From positions 558,001 through 622,000 of the forward strand of contig SEMN01000162.1 in the NCBI GenBank assembly GCA_005408345.1: a stretch of DNA of 64,000 nucleotides, written 5' to 3'. The first letter of the stretch is position 1, and every line of letters begins with the position of its first letter. The position numbers and the translations under genes were made by a program. Of the stretch, positions 23,301 through 34,564 are shown piece after piece. The notes beneath the pieces are model-generated. The model saw only the letters and a program-made list of their open reading frames with translations, did not search any database and was not told where the DNA came from. This stretch comes from Macquaria australasica. Taxonomy: Eukaryota > Chordata > Actinopteri > Centrarchiformes > Percichthyidae.

Positions 23301-24036
23301 GCTCTGAGAAATAAAACAAGCTGTAGGGGTAAAATGTTCTGATTTTCTGATTAGCACATAACGCAAAGTAGCTTATTGTTTGCTATTTTAGTTTATTGTG
23401 TTAGCAAGCTACTGTAATACTTTCTAATATATCTTTGTTTTTTCCAGAGCGCTTGTTGTTTGTTCTTGACATATTGATTGATCTATTTTCTCCCATCTGT
23501 TTCACTTACCACTCACTGTCATTATTGATGGTATCTTCCCTCTCCTCTTCCTCACTTCCCGTATCTCTTGCATCTTGATTTGTCTTCACCCTCAGCAGCC
23601 AATCATCTTCTTGCAGCTCTGGGCGTGGCAGGTTGTACAGCAGGTGCTTGAACAGCGCCTCCAGCTTAGAACGACCCTCAACCTTTTGAATCACTTTTCC
23701 AGCTCCAATCAGTTTCTTTTCCCTCTCAGTGGCATCGCTGAATGAATTTTTCTCTTTTAAGGTGTTGGCATTCCGTTTGTTGTGCTCTCCTTTCTGGGGG
23801 ATCGTTGGCAGTTTATGTGAGGAGGAGGCAGCTGAAGAAGAGGAGGAGTGGGAGACACACTGATGGTGCTGAGTGTCTGTTCTTGGAATGGAGGAAGAGG
23901 AGGAGGTGGGAAGGACACAGGCTGTCTGGAGCACAGAGAGACAAAAAAATGCCAGAAGGAGGTGGAGCGCGAGGGACAGACACGCCAGACCCAGATAGAT
24001 GGAGCGAGTGGATCGACCCACGTTCTGTCTTATCAT
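17060..24036 (-). CDS. FAM20C-like secretory-pathway protein kinase, 10 coding exons
   Basis: Ten minus-strand exons join in phase to 1686 nt (561 aa). Residues about 13-37 are a hydrophobic signal/anchor, as in FAM20 proteins that work in the Golgi and are secreted. The body contains FAM20 hallmarks: GGTQLKLLISFSNYGQALLK (nucleotide-binding lysine), FERHNAEIAAFHLDR (Glu285), NVCFYGQCEYYC, SWRSPWRRSY, VKQTPPY, SNMDRHHYETFEKFGN (catalytic Asp432), HLDHGRAFGRHS (metal-binding Asp452) and EPHLSALDRRL. FAM20C phosphorylates Ser-x-Glu sites in secreted proteins, including biomineral matrix proteins; the Glu at NAEIAAF argues against the pseudokinase FAM20A. The usual LDNG is LDHG here and GNMD is SNMD. 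It could be fam20c or the teleost paralogue fam20cl; I cannot decide, so the symbol is blank. Confidence 0.9.
17540..17599 (-). CDS. FAM20C-like exon 9
   Basis: Acceptor TTTCCAG, donor TGCAG|GTAAAA. It encodes FGRHSRDEPSILIPLRQCC. Confidence 0.88.
17804..17885 (-). CDS. FAM20C-like exon 8 (catalytic core)
   Basis: Acceptor TCAAAG, donor GGGC|GTGAGT. It encodes NMDRHHYETFEKFGNETFLL and HLDHGR, with both essential aspartates. Confidence 0.92.
18159..18268 (-). CDS. FAM20C-like exon 7
   Basis: Acceptor TTCCCAG, donor ATGA|GTCAGT. It encodes WEKDPAYCDTVKQTPPYNHG and DLIDMAVLDFLM. Confidence 0.88.
19346..19526 (-). CDS. FAM20C-like exon 6
   Basis: Acceptor GCGTCTAG, donor CTCA|GTGGGT. It encodes GNVCFYGQCEYYCSTEHPVC and RRSWRSPWRRSYSRTKLAQ, with structural cysteines. 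Confidence 0.88.
19648..19763 (-). CDS. FAM20C-like exon 5
   Basis: Acceptor GTCTCAG, donor CCTG|GTATGT. It encodes LLGFNRIPPVVGRLLNVTSE and GTFFTSP. Confidence 0.88.
20099..20191 (-). CDS. FAM20C-like exon 4
   Basis: Acceptor GCACAG, donor GACAG|GTACAG. It encodes NLFYFSDFERHNAEIAAFHL with the conserved Glu of the kinase. Confidence 0.9.
20402..20480 (-). CDS. FAM20C-like exon 3 (nucleotide-binding segment)
   Basis: Acceptor CTTTCAG, donor GAA|GTAAGA. It encodes QKTGGTQLKLLISFSNYGQA followed by LLKPMK. Confidence 0.88.
22058..22112 (+). repeat. LINE 3'-tail fragment in intron 2 of the FAM20C-like gene
   Basis: CCCCGCTGTGGGACAACAAAGG followed by CTTATCTTATCTTA, a common LINE tail. The rest of the long intron 23024-20481 shows AT-rich sequence, a TG-rich patch at 21480-21560, and no exon. 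Confidence 0.45.
23025..23203 (-). CDS. FAM20C-like exon 2
   Basis: Acceptor CTGAAG, donor GCTG|GTGAGC. It encodes HPPWLRFHLGISRWELYNRK and LATQRILGA, the kinase N-lobe entry. Confidence 0.85.
23510..24036 (-). CDS. FAM20C-like exon 1 (signal anchor and stem)
   Basis: ATG at 24036, donor GAGTG|GTAAGT. It encodes MIRQNVGRSTRSIYLGLACL, a hydrophobic segment, a Ser-rich stem and LEALFKHLLYNLP, which matches the FAM20C LARLFEHPLY-type segment. Confidence 0.85.
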
Positions 24037-24318
24037 GCTGGAGGAAGCAGAGGCAACAACAGAGAGAGAGACATTTAAAATCCAAACAGACCGTGGAGCC
24101 CTGCCAACCCTTCAAACCTGATCATGATGAAACATTTTCTGAGAATTGCATTCCACTTATACACACACAGGAGTAGACAAAGTAAGAAAAATACCACTTT
24201 GAAATAATTGAATTGCTCACAGGCTGCTGTGAGATAGGTCATCTTTAAAAGAGACCTTACATTTGACCTGATAATGCAGCTACATGAAAAGTTAAGGGTT
24301 CAGCAAAGTTATTACATT

Positions 24319-24790
24319 TCATCCAGAGGGTGCCATGAACGTCTGAACCAAATTTTATGGCAACCCATCCAATAGTTGTCAAGACATTTCACTCAAAACC
24401 ACAAGAGACAACTTCATGGTGGCGCAAGAGGAAAAGTCCGGGGATCACCAAAGTCAATAGGCTTCATCATCTGGGAACCACAAATGTCTGTCCAAAATTT
24501 AGTGTCAATCCATCCAGTGGCTGTTGAGGTACTTCACTGGATAGGTTACGTTATTGACCTGCTGGTGGTGCTAGATGTAAAGTCAGGGGATCAACAAAGT
24601 CATTAGGATTCATCCTCTTGGGACCATGAATGTCTGTACAAAATGCCACCGCAGTCATTCCAGTAGTTGTTGAGACATTTAACTCAAAACCACAAATGTG
24701 AACATCATGGTGGCGCTAGAGGAAAAGTCAGGTGATCACCAAAGTCAGTAAGATTCATCCTCTGGGGACCATGAATGTCTGTAATGTTGT
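24319..24790 (+). repeat. Tandem array of a ~146-bp monomer (about 3.3 copies)
   Basis: Copies begin near 24319, 24462, 24611 and 24756. Each carries ATGAATGTCTGT(A/C)CAAAAT-like, CAATCCATCCAGT, GTTGAG and GGTGGCGC(T/A)AGAGGAAAAGT blocks, with the CACCAAAGTCA block at the end. The same monomer occurs reversed at 52140-52530 and as part of a longer element at 27360-27450. Confidence 0.7.
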
Positions 24791-24799
24791 GACAGACTG

Positions 24800-27110
24800 G
24801 CATTGCCATCCATAGAGCTACGCTGCTAGCATGGCTAAAAACAACAAAATTACAGCTTCAAAAAACACCACAGAACACAAATTCACAACCTCTGTGACAC
24901 AGTCTTTAAAATTAAATGTTATGAACCAACAGTTTTTGTTGAACACCTGTTGGAACACAATGGAAAGCAGAAAAAATGCTTTAAAATGGAGCATGGTATT
25001 GTAAATTGCTTTTGGAATGGAAAAATTTGATACACAGTGTAATCAGACAAATCACCGACTGCTGTCAGTGCTGAAACATCTTAAGTATAGGAGCCACGTT
25101 GGTAGGAGCATTTAGTTCACTAAATGTCTGCATGGTTGTATAACTTTTAAAAACGATAGCACCATTCACAAAACCCAGTGGAGCGAACACAGCTCCCATA
25201 CTACCACAATAACATCCCACTTTTAAAGAAATTCAGCAGCCGTTTCATGATCATCAGGATGCAGTTAAACACCTGTTTTGCTCTCCTCAGTTTAAACATA
25301 AGTGAGACTTTATGGGACGTTTAGGAACACAAGTGTGAAGTACATTTCTGCATCCGTATTCCTCAGCAAACTGGAGGCTCTTACTACAAGAATGGAACAA
25401 TATGGAACAGTATCCCAACAAAGCACAACACGCTAATAAGCAAAACATTTAGAAGAATTAACACTCCACTTATTAATATACACTGTCAGACAGACAGGTG
25501 GATGGGCAGAGAGACAGGGCCCCGTACATACATTCACACCCCGAGAACTGTCAGATAATCATTTACATCAAATCCTCAAAGAAAGAAAGCTCACTAAGAA
25601 AATCAATACATTATTGAGCAACTTGCTGCTCCCAAATTCCCTGTGTGGACCAGCAGGCTGGAGGAATTACTTACATCTCTTCCCCTTCAAGACCTTTTTT
25701 CTTCTCCCTCTCTCTCTGTTCCACTCCCCTTCCTCTGTTAATGAGGTAGATATTCAGAGTTCGGTGGCATTTCTACCCTTTCTTTTTTTTTTTTTTTTGC
25801 CCTGTTCTTTCCCAGGAAGATTGCATATGTATGTTTGTTTGTTATCAAGCGGCCACTGCAATCCAAACAGAAGTAAGAGGACTGGCATGTTGCGGTTGCG
25901 GTGACCTGTGTCTGCGTGACCCACAGTTAAGAGGAAGGGAATGACAATATACTGCCAAATGATCTTTTAGTCTGCCTGGATCAATGCAGGGTGGGTGATA
26001 ATGGTGGTGCTACGCAGCAGTCCTGTAGGGCTAACTGACTCAATAATAATCTTAACACAGGTGTGGTAGGTCAATGGAGTAGCCCTAGAAAAAGCTAGCT
26101 TCCATTTTCCTGTCTCTAAAACAATAGTTTGACATTTTGGGAGTTTTTTCTCCCATTCTTATGCTAATGATTTCTGTCCCATGTTTGACTTTTTTAAGCA
26201 GGACACAATGTGGTTTGTGTTCATTTTGTGAATTCATGGAGGCTATTTTTATATCAAGCACAATGGTTTACTGTAACTCTCAATGAAAATGTAGGAGATG
26301 TCAAGAGCAGTGAGCTGGATCTTCCGTTATAAACTGTTTGATACTGGTAGCGCATTAAGGTGCACACAGAGAAACATGCAGAGTGATTTATTAATATTCT
26401 AAAGGAGCCCAGATTAAATCAAATATTCATCTCTTTAACACAGTCTCTCTTTTTGTCTTTCTTTGAACCTGTCCCCACTTCTTTTCTCCCTCCCCCCTTT
26501 TATTATAAACCCTCCATTATAATCTCCTGCTATGACTTTAAATCCTTCTCTCTGACTTTCAGTATTTTCCGTCCTCTGAGGGCTGAACAATCGCTCTCTC
26601 GCATACCGCCAATTAGCCAACTATATGTTTCTGTTAATTAGCTAACTTTGCTCTGAGAGAGAATGTATTATGTATGTTGCAGCAGGTCCCAGTAGAATTG
26701 GCTGATGTTTTTCAAACCTGCGGCAATATGCAGTGGGATGATAATGCAGCCTCTGAGAGTGTTTCACTACAACTGTAAACAACTGTTAAATGTCACAAAT
26801 GAGAAAGAGAGGGAGAGAATACATCCCTTGTTAGATAAATATTACACATTTGAGTAAATTAGGAAAAATCAAACAGCATGACAATACCAATTTGTCTTAA
26901 TTATTCATGTTGATGGTCTTTGCAGCTGTAAATTGGAATTATATAACTAGACCTATGGTTAAGGGGTGTCATAATGGTGTCATGACTCAATACATTTTCA
27001 ATACAGCAAATTTAAGAAGTGTCTGAGAATGTATGTGGATATATTGCAGTGTTTGGAATATAGTTGTGCATATTGTTTACTACATGTAGTATAATATTAG
27101 GCAGCGGTGT
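24800..27110. other. Non-coding spacer
   Basis: AT-rich sequence with a poly-T run (25785-25799) and a fragment of the TTAA-flanked miniature element near 26118-26150. Nothing with exon character was seen. Confidence 0.4.
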
Positions 27111-27119
27111 ACAATATTA

Positions 27120-27460
27120 AAAAGAGTCTACAGCCACGCTAACAGCTCTGCAAGGCTGTACTCTAAGCTAAATTCTAACATCAACATGCTAATACGCTCA
27201 CAGTCACAATGACAATAATATCATGCTGACGTTAAGCAGGTATAATGTTCACCATCTTAGTTTAGTGTGTTAGCATGCTAACCTTTGCTAATTAGCACTA
27301 AGCACAAAGTACAGCTGAGGCTGATGAGAATATCATTAGTTTTGCAGGTATTCGGGCATAAACCAAAGTATTGGACAATTTTAAGATTATAAATATCTGT
27401 TCAAAATTTCATAGCAATCCATCAAATAGTTGTTGAGATATTTCAGTCTGGAACAAAGTG
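27120..27460 (+). repeat. Dispersed composite repeat, plus orientation
   Basis: A block rich in GTTAGCATGCTAAC-like palindromes followed by TGTTCAAAATTTCATAGCAA and TCAAATAGTTGTTGAGATAT. The same order, reversed, is found at 52140-52750, showing a mobile or amplified unit that includes the ~146-bp monomer as one end. Confidence 0.6.
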
Positions 27461-27582
27461 AGTATTTACGGCAGCAGGGCTGTGGGAGGACTGACCCAAA
27501 ACAATGGTAATGAAGGAACAGTGTGGCTCATTGGTGTGTTTTTAATAGGTTTTGGACAACAATGGCAGAGGCAATACAGTCT

Positions 27583-28079
27583 TGTAACACCCCAAGACTG
27601 AGACCCAAGTGCAAGGATCACTCCAGACAAAGGTAAAGTTCCCAACTGAAAGCCTTTACTGGCAAACAATGGCAGAATGTTCACAATCACGGTACAATTA
27701 TGGAGCAGGCAAAACAGGTCCACAAAGGCAAGCAAAGTTCCAAACCGATAGCGTAGGTAATCCGGTCCGACATGGGGCAGGCAGAGGCAAAAGTCCAAGA
27801 AACGAGCAGGAGTCCAAACCAACAAAAGACTATACATGAAAGTACACTGGAAAGCTTGACCGGTGGGTACTAAGACAACCTGACAACTAGACAGGGGAAT
27901 GACTGAGCTAAATACACAGGCAGACTGATGAGGAGCAGGTGGGTAATGGAACACAGGTGAGCTTAATCAATACTGGCGGGAAAAGCACAATGACAGGAAG
28001 TAAAGCATAACCTAGAGAGCAGTGAATAGTCCTTTCAAAATAAAACCGGAAATAACAGGGGACTAGATGGAGCGTGACA
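27583..28079 (-). mobile_element. Solo LTR of a gypsy-type element
   Basis: On the minus strand it starts TGTCACGCTCCATCTAGTCC and ends GGGTGTTACA, giving TG...CA termini over 497 bp, with no internal coding region beside it. The sequence is unlike the LTRs at 34188 and 38992, so it is another family. No clear target duplication is visible. Confidence 0.65.
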
Positions 28080-29099
28080 GTTAGTAGGATGAATTCATTG
28101 TTGGTTTTGGTCTTTTTGTGGTATCTGTCTCTGAACTTACCAAAATAGGTCTAATAAGCAAAAAAACAAAACAAAAGATCATATATAAAATCCTTAAAAG
28201 ACATTGTATAAAAGCATGTTTTAAGACAAGACTTATCAAAGAATACAGACCAAAGCCTATTCCTTAAAGTGTGGACACTGACAGTAAAAGTCACCTTTTG
28301 ATTTTAAAGTAGACATTGGGATGGTGAGCAGTGCTGGCAAAGATCTTTTAAGAAGCCTCAACTAAGTGTCGGGCTTCAAATGTTGGGAAATAAATGGAGG
28401 AGCTGGCTGTAATACTGACAACTGATGTCTGAGTGGAGGACATGCTGTCGCACAGGGCACAGGCATAATGAGAGCTCAAATAGTGCCTCAGCCCAGTGCA
28501 AGACATGCAGTATACTTAACTGTAGTGTAGCGTTATGTAATGTGACACCTTATGAATCGCCCTCTTTTTACATTCTTCTTCCTCCAGAGGGAGATCGGAG
28601 GTCATTTCAGGGTCAGCTGCTTAACAACAGCCACCAAAAGGAAAGACCTGCGCTTATCAATGAAGGCACAATCCTCCATCCAGACCAATCAATCAGCGCT
28701 CAGGATGTCAGATGTTTCAAATTTGTGTGTGAGTCTTTCAATTTTTTTAGAGCCTCTCTCCCATCTTTATTGCCCTTCTCCCATTCACACACACTCACAA
28801 CACTCACACTCAAACGGCGAAAAACATCCTTCAAAGCGTTGAAGCCCCGTTTCCCTCACAGCAGTTGCAGCTTAATGTAGGTTGCTTGGAAACAACCCAG
28901 AATTTGGCACCAAATTGGAGCATGCATGGGCACTGACACTGTTGTGCAAACTCAGGATAATAAGACAAAGTGAATTCAAGATCACATCTGGCACATTAGT
29001 GGGAGAACGAGCAGCAGAGGGCCAATTGGATCATGTGGAAGGGTTTAGAGAGAGCGTGTGTGTGTGTATGTGCATAAAATGTGTTTCCTCATGTATTAG

Positions 29100-29100
<1 letters not shown>

Positions 29101-29146
<46 letters not shown>
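29101..29146 (+). repeat. (TG)n microsatellite
   Basis: About 23 uninterrupted TG units; short TG runs flank it at 29058 and 29338. Confidence 0.95.
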
Positions 29147-29147
<1 letters not shown>

Positions 29148-29565
29148 CTGGGTGTAAAAACTGCTTAAGAGGCCTTATGAGCACCCAAGGGCGCAGGAGT
29201 TTTTTTTTAGGTGTGTGTGCGAGTGTGGAATACAAAAGTGTTTAATCATGTGTCGGTCGATGTTTGAAGTGCTGCAGGCGCCGTATCTCTCTGTGGTTTT
29301 CTTTCTCTTTGTGTTTAACCTACAGTATCTGTTTGCAGGTGTGTGTGTGTGTGTTTGTGTGAAATGCAAAAGAAGCGTTTCATCATGTGTTGCCTGGTGT
29401 TTGATGTGATGGAGGGGCTCCTTGGTCTCACTCATCCTCCTGCTCCCTCTCTTTCTTTCTCACTCTGTCACAGCTTATCTCTCTATTCCTTTCTCTCATC
29501 TGCTCTTCTCTGCCTTCACCTCTTCTCTTGTTTTCCGCCTACTCCCTCTCTTCCTCCCCCACCAC

Positions 29566-29572
29566 CTCTCTC

Positions 29573-29612
<40 letters not shown>
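29566..29612 (+). repeat. (TC)n microsatellite
   Basis: TC repeat in a strongly pyrimidine-rich block (29440-29620), followed by a purine-rich block (29715-29940). The open frames here are low-complexity artefacts. Confidence 0.9.
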
Positions 29613-29616
<4 letters not shown>

Positions 29617-32555
29617 TCTGTAAGCTCAGAGGCCCGCAGTCTTTGAAAGCATTGACTCCTTTGGCTCCGGCTGCTGCTGCTACACTCTCAGTATGGATGG
29701 GCATGAATATTTCATCTGGGGAGAGAAAGAAAGAGGAGAGATGGGGGAGGGAGGGAGAGAGGGAGGATTGAAAGAAGTGGGAGACGAAAGTGAGGGAATG
29801 AGCGAGGGAGACAGAAGTGATGGAGGGAAACGGGTGAGAGCAATAGGTACAAATAAAGTCACAGAGGAACAAATGCAAATGGAGAAGAGAAGGAAACAAG
29901 AGAGTGACAGGAGAAGATGGAGGGGAGGAGAGGTAAGATAGATGTGGGAGGAGGGTGGGACCATGAGGAGAGAACTCGCGTGGAATACCAACTAGAGTTA
30001 GAGCAACAATGAGTTTGATACGCACAGCTTATCTGGAGGGACGCGTGTACTCCTCCATGAACACAGACACGCGGTATAACTCACAGAAACAACACATACA
30101 TAAGTGGGAAACCATACAAACCCTCTGCAGCAGCCTTCTTGTTTTCCCAGTGGAGTAATTCTAATCTTTGTCATCGTCTACATTTCTTCACTCCATCCAT
30201 CTTTCACTACCTCTTGTGCATCCCCCCCACCTCTCTCTCATCCATTTCAAGGTGACAGATTATGGGATAATCTAATCCTGCATCTCTCCACGTGGCACAA
30301 TCTGTCATCAGCTGTAGCTAAGTGTGTGGATCTGTGTTGTACATGCATGTGCATGTTGCTGTGAGGGGAAGTGTGGGGCAATTAGGGGAGAAGGAAAGAA
30401 GGAAGGAAAATTAGGACGGAAGGACAGAGCACAGCCCCAGCTTGCCTTTAGAGTAAGACATATAGCGAACACATGAATTATGTAGAGGCTATTTATTATC
30501 ACGGATTAAGTTGTGGGAATAGCAAACAACTAGCTAGCCGTTGTGCTGAAATAACTTGTTGATATTCTATAGTGTGTGGAGTCTGAGTGAACTGTGGCTA
30601 GCCAACCGTAGCATTAACCAATATTTTTATGTTTTTTATGCTATATCATTTTTACTTTGTAACTTTGCCAGTTCATGATAGATTAGCCTGAGGTAAGCTT
30701 AGCTCAGCGTAGCAACTTCATATCAATATGTCCGAACCTGTTAGTGTTGTTTTTTTTCACTGGTATGGTTTATTTTATATATATGGTTAAAGGGGTCCTG
30801 CAGCCTCCACAAACAGAGGGCTTGTGGGAATCAGATGGTCAGAATCGAAGCAGCAGAGGCTGAGATATCCTGACTTTTAGCCCCTAGTATGACTCCAAAA
30901 AACCCTACATTTCCCATAATGCAACTTGACAGCATCTTTAATCTTTCCTTCCTGATAAACACTGACATCTCTCAGACTCCGCACCCCCAGTTTGTAACAC
31001 AGGCTTTCTGTTATTAATTAATTAAGTCTAGATCCAAAACTGCAATAACCCTGGTGATGTCACTGTGACATCATCAGAGAAGATATTAAACAGGTTTAAT
31101 AACAGAGTCTTTCTCTCCAAATCAAACTTAACTCACAATAGAATAACTTGCCAGCTGGCAGCACTGTGAAGTCTTAAACTGTTTCTGAGAACTTATAGAA
31201 AAGGCTTTTATTGTGTTTTATTATCGATTCTGCACTTTAAGTCTTGCACTCAGTTTTTAAATACTGTGGTTTGTTTTCACGTTGTGTTTTATATTTTCTA
31301 TGTTCTTGTATTCCTGCTGTTGTCTCGTGTTTTTAATCATTTTTATTCCTGGTATTTTGCTATTTCTGCCTGCCAATTTTATTGCTGCCTGATCTTAAAT
31401 TTATCCTTTATGTGTGTTTGTGTGTCTTTTAATTGTTTTCCATTTTACTTTTTTATTGATTTACGTTTTGTCTTCTTAACTTCGTTATACTGGTTTGATA
31501 ACTACTATACAAAAAAGCATTTAATTGACTTATTTTAGCTGCCATTGGGAGTTCAGTTCCCTACCCAATGTAGGAGAAACCAAGATTTTTCTGTAATACA
31601 AACCAAGCAGCGCCACGTTACGTAATCAAAAACTAAATTTAAATGCACTTTTGTCCCAGATCTGTGCCGTTTTATCTTTGCAGGTGCTTTTAATGTTGTC
31701 AGTCTGCCCCTGTGTCTCAGCTAACCAGCTTTGCCGTTCTTGACTTGACCTGAAGCGTCACATCAGTTCCATTACAGCTGTTCCAAACGCTTCATCTGTT
31801 TCTCTCTGTTGTATTCTGGCTCAAATGTCACTCGGTGTCAAAATGGACGCACAGCCAAGCACTGGTCCTGGGGGCTTGTTTCTCAGTAGAGCGCTATAGA
31901 TGGTAGCGAGAGCAAGATCATTTCCACATAGCTATGGGAGAGGGTAGAGGTCTTCACAGCTTACAAACAGAGCCTCAGGTGGTCTGTGATGAAGCAATAT
32001 GTAGGCTTTTGAAGTGGATATCTTACAGCAGCATGACACAGTTAGTGTGAGGATAGCGACTCCAGGACTGGCAGCATCCCACGCTGGTAATGACTCTTTT
32101 TCTACTTCACAGCTGCACAGTAGTCACTCACCCAGTCTCCTTGGAAGTGAAGTCCTCACTTTAAACACCATCCTAGAAGTTTCAAGCTTCAAACAGACGT
32201 TACAATGCAAAAACAAAGTGGAGAGAGACAGAAATAATGCAGGCATATAGTTAAAATGTTAAAAGATGTAACGGGCCATACGGCTCATGACTCATGGAGC
32301 TGCACCAGTGTCGTGCTGCTAATACACCTTCGTGATTCTTAATTGATGAGTTTTATTTAGAGTGACTGCGTGGTGGATTTGGAGGATCCATTACTCATGA
32401 AGCCAGACTGAAGATGTGGGTTGTGGGTTTTTTTTTTTTTCTTGACTGGAATTTTCAAATACCGAGGAGAAGAGAGCTGAGAGGACACACGGGAGGGGGA
32501 GTCATTTTTAATTTTCTCAAGATAAGGTTGTCAGCAAAAAGCCAAGACTGCAAAT

Positions 32556-32558
<3 letters not shown>

Positions 32559-32615
<57 letters not shown>
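32559..32615 (+). repeat. (GT)n microsatellite
   Basis: About 28 GT units. Confidence 0.95.
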
Positions 32616-32616
<1 letters not shown>

Positions 32617-34182
32617 ACGCATACCTGTGTGTGCGTGTGTTTTGTATATCTTTCCACCTAGCAGAAAATTGATTTCCAGCAGATGGCATGAAAAGCCCTC
32701 AGAGGACACGGGTGTGTGTTCGCTCAGAAAATATTTGGAGGACAAAACACGGAGACAGATGCATTTTTAAACAGGTCTACTCACACACTAACACACGCAC
32801 CTTGAAATGCAGCAAGAAGATTGGAGGGTGGAGTGCACGACACATTTATATTTTAGTTGAGGTAATAAAGTAAGTCTCTCACCCGCTCCTCTTTAGCTTC
32901 TAGTCTGATCTCTGCCCTGCACACTCACACGGCAGCTAGCAGGCTACAGCTAACAGGTTGATAGCGTTTTTTTAATGTTCTAATAATGTTGCACTTTCAC
33001 TAGTTTAATTTCCTCTCTGTTCCTCTTTGTTCTTTGTACGTATGAAAGTGGAAACTTTCGCATCGCTCATCCTTCATCATTCCCACACTCCAGTCATCTT
33101 CTCACTCCCCCACTCATCTTCTGACACTCATTTGTCTTCACACCACACTTTCATTATCCATTTGTTTCCTTTGTCTTGTTGTTTATGCAGTGTGCAGAAA
33201 CAGGGAAATAAATGTCTCTAACGATGAATAATGTAAAAAGAGTGGATGTTGAATATAAATGCTAAGAGTGATGGATTGGCAAAAATGTATCAGCTCCAAA
33301 ACAAACACAAAAAAACCCAAAAACTGCAGGATGAATTGTTATCATGAAGATGTCAAAGTAAAAAGCAAGATCAGATAGCTTCCTGTCTTCCTGTCCAAAG
33401 AAAAGGTCACAGACGTGCACAGGCATCAAGAGTTTTAAGTGAACATTTTAAAAGTATAGCGCGCAAAGAGGGAATCATTCGGGATGTCTTTTATAAATAA
33501 ATGAAGGCACAAAGTGGATTGTCACAGTCTGCGTTTGCACACACACACACTTGACAACGGAGCCAAAGCCCCCTCCTCGAATTGAGTCACATGCCTCAAA
33601 AATTATCATGCATCTGCTCACTTCGTCGCAACGGAATTGGAAGAGGTGAGAGACAAAGGGCTGAGAAAGAGATGTAATTAGACACAGAGAGAAAGTGAAT
33701 GTGTGAGAGAGAGAAAGAGAGAGAGAGATCTGGAGGGAAATGTCAGGAAGAGATTACGTTAGTGTGGAAACTGATCAAGAAGGCCCACGTTGTCTGCTTA
33801 TATAAACATATAAAACACATAGTTTTGAGGTGTGGTCAAGTAGAGTATGGAGCCATGTTAGCCTCACACTAAAGTTGTATGTAGAGGTTGCCACTATACA
33901 TTTTGACTGATTACTGGTACGAAATGCTACAAATAAAACAATAAATAAATCCTCATCTTCCCTTAAACAACTAAAACTCCTATTTAAAAATGTATGGTAA
34001 TATGCAGTGTATTGCTGTAATTGAAAGTTTAATAAATGATAGATAAATAAATCGAATAAATTGTTTACAGAATACAAAGATAAATGTTTTTGTCATTTCA
34101 TATTAATTGACAACACAATGGATTTTGTGTGTATGGCACCAATATGTTGCTTTTATTAATTAATTTCCCTGCAAGGTAGGTT

Positions 34183-34187
34183 GTGTA
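34183..34187. repeat. Target-site duplication GTGTA, left
   Basis: GTGTA immediately before the left LTR, matching 39373-39377 after the right LTR. Confidence 0.9.
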
Positions 34188-34564
34188 TGTTACGCTTCCA
34201 GGCAAGGCAGGAAAGACCCAAATGCAGGACGCAGGAGACAGGCTTTTAACTGTTTACTGAAGAAAATTAAGTTCTTTACAAAAAGGTTCTTTTAGAGCGC
34301 GACGTGACCAACCATGGGAATGGCAACGATCTGGCAACAAGACCAGGGAGACACTGACAATATATACACAAGAGGTAATGGGGAACAGGTGGAAACAATC
34401 GGGGCGGGGCAGACAATCACACAGGCGGGAAACACACAAGGACTGGAAGTAAAGGGACCTGAAACGAGAGGGAAGGTTAGACTTTTCAAAATAAAACAGA
34501 CACGCCAGAACAGGAAACAGAAATATGACAGACATGAACTTAACACAACCGACGAGACATAACA
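34188..34564 (-). repeat. 3' LTR of the gypsy element
   Basis: TG...CA termini; 377 bp; matches the other LTR apart from lacking one GACA unit. The preceding polypurine tract confirms that it is the 3' LTR. Confidence 0.93.

Larger units (their letters stand above)
28080..34182. other. Long non-coding spacer with simple repeats
   Basis: Apart from the microsatellites listed and purine- or pyrimidine-rich tracts I see no exon, RNA gene or transposon coding sequence. The stretch near 30790-30950 (ACCCTACATTTCCCATAATG) resembles a dispersed fish repeat, but no boundaries could be set. Confidence 0.4.

Noticed and set aside
26570..26770. Possible conserved non-coding element (homeodomain-like TTAATTAG motifs)
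   Set aside because: Conservation cannot be judged from a single sequence and such motifs are common in AT-rich DNA.
29343..29771. Overlapping open frames of 74-169 codons in the 29.3-30.0 kb region on both strands
   Set aside because: They translate TG, TC and GA low-complexity tracts (runs of Ser-Leu, Arg-Glu, Val-Cys) and have no splice or start context.
31266..31538. 90-codon hydrophobic open frame (possible membrane peptide)
   Set aside because: T-rich spacer sequence giving Phe/Leu-rich translation by chance; no start context, splice sites or repeat of motif.
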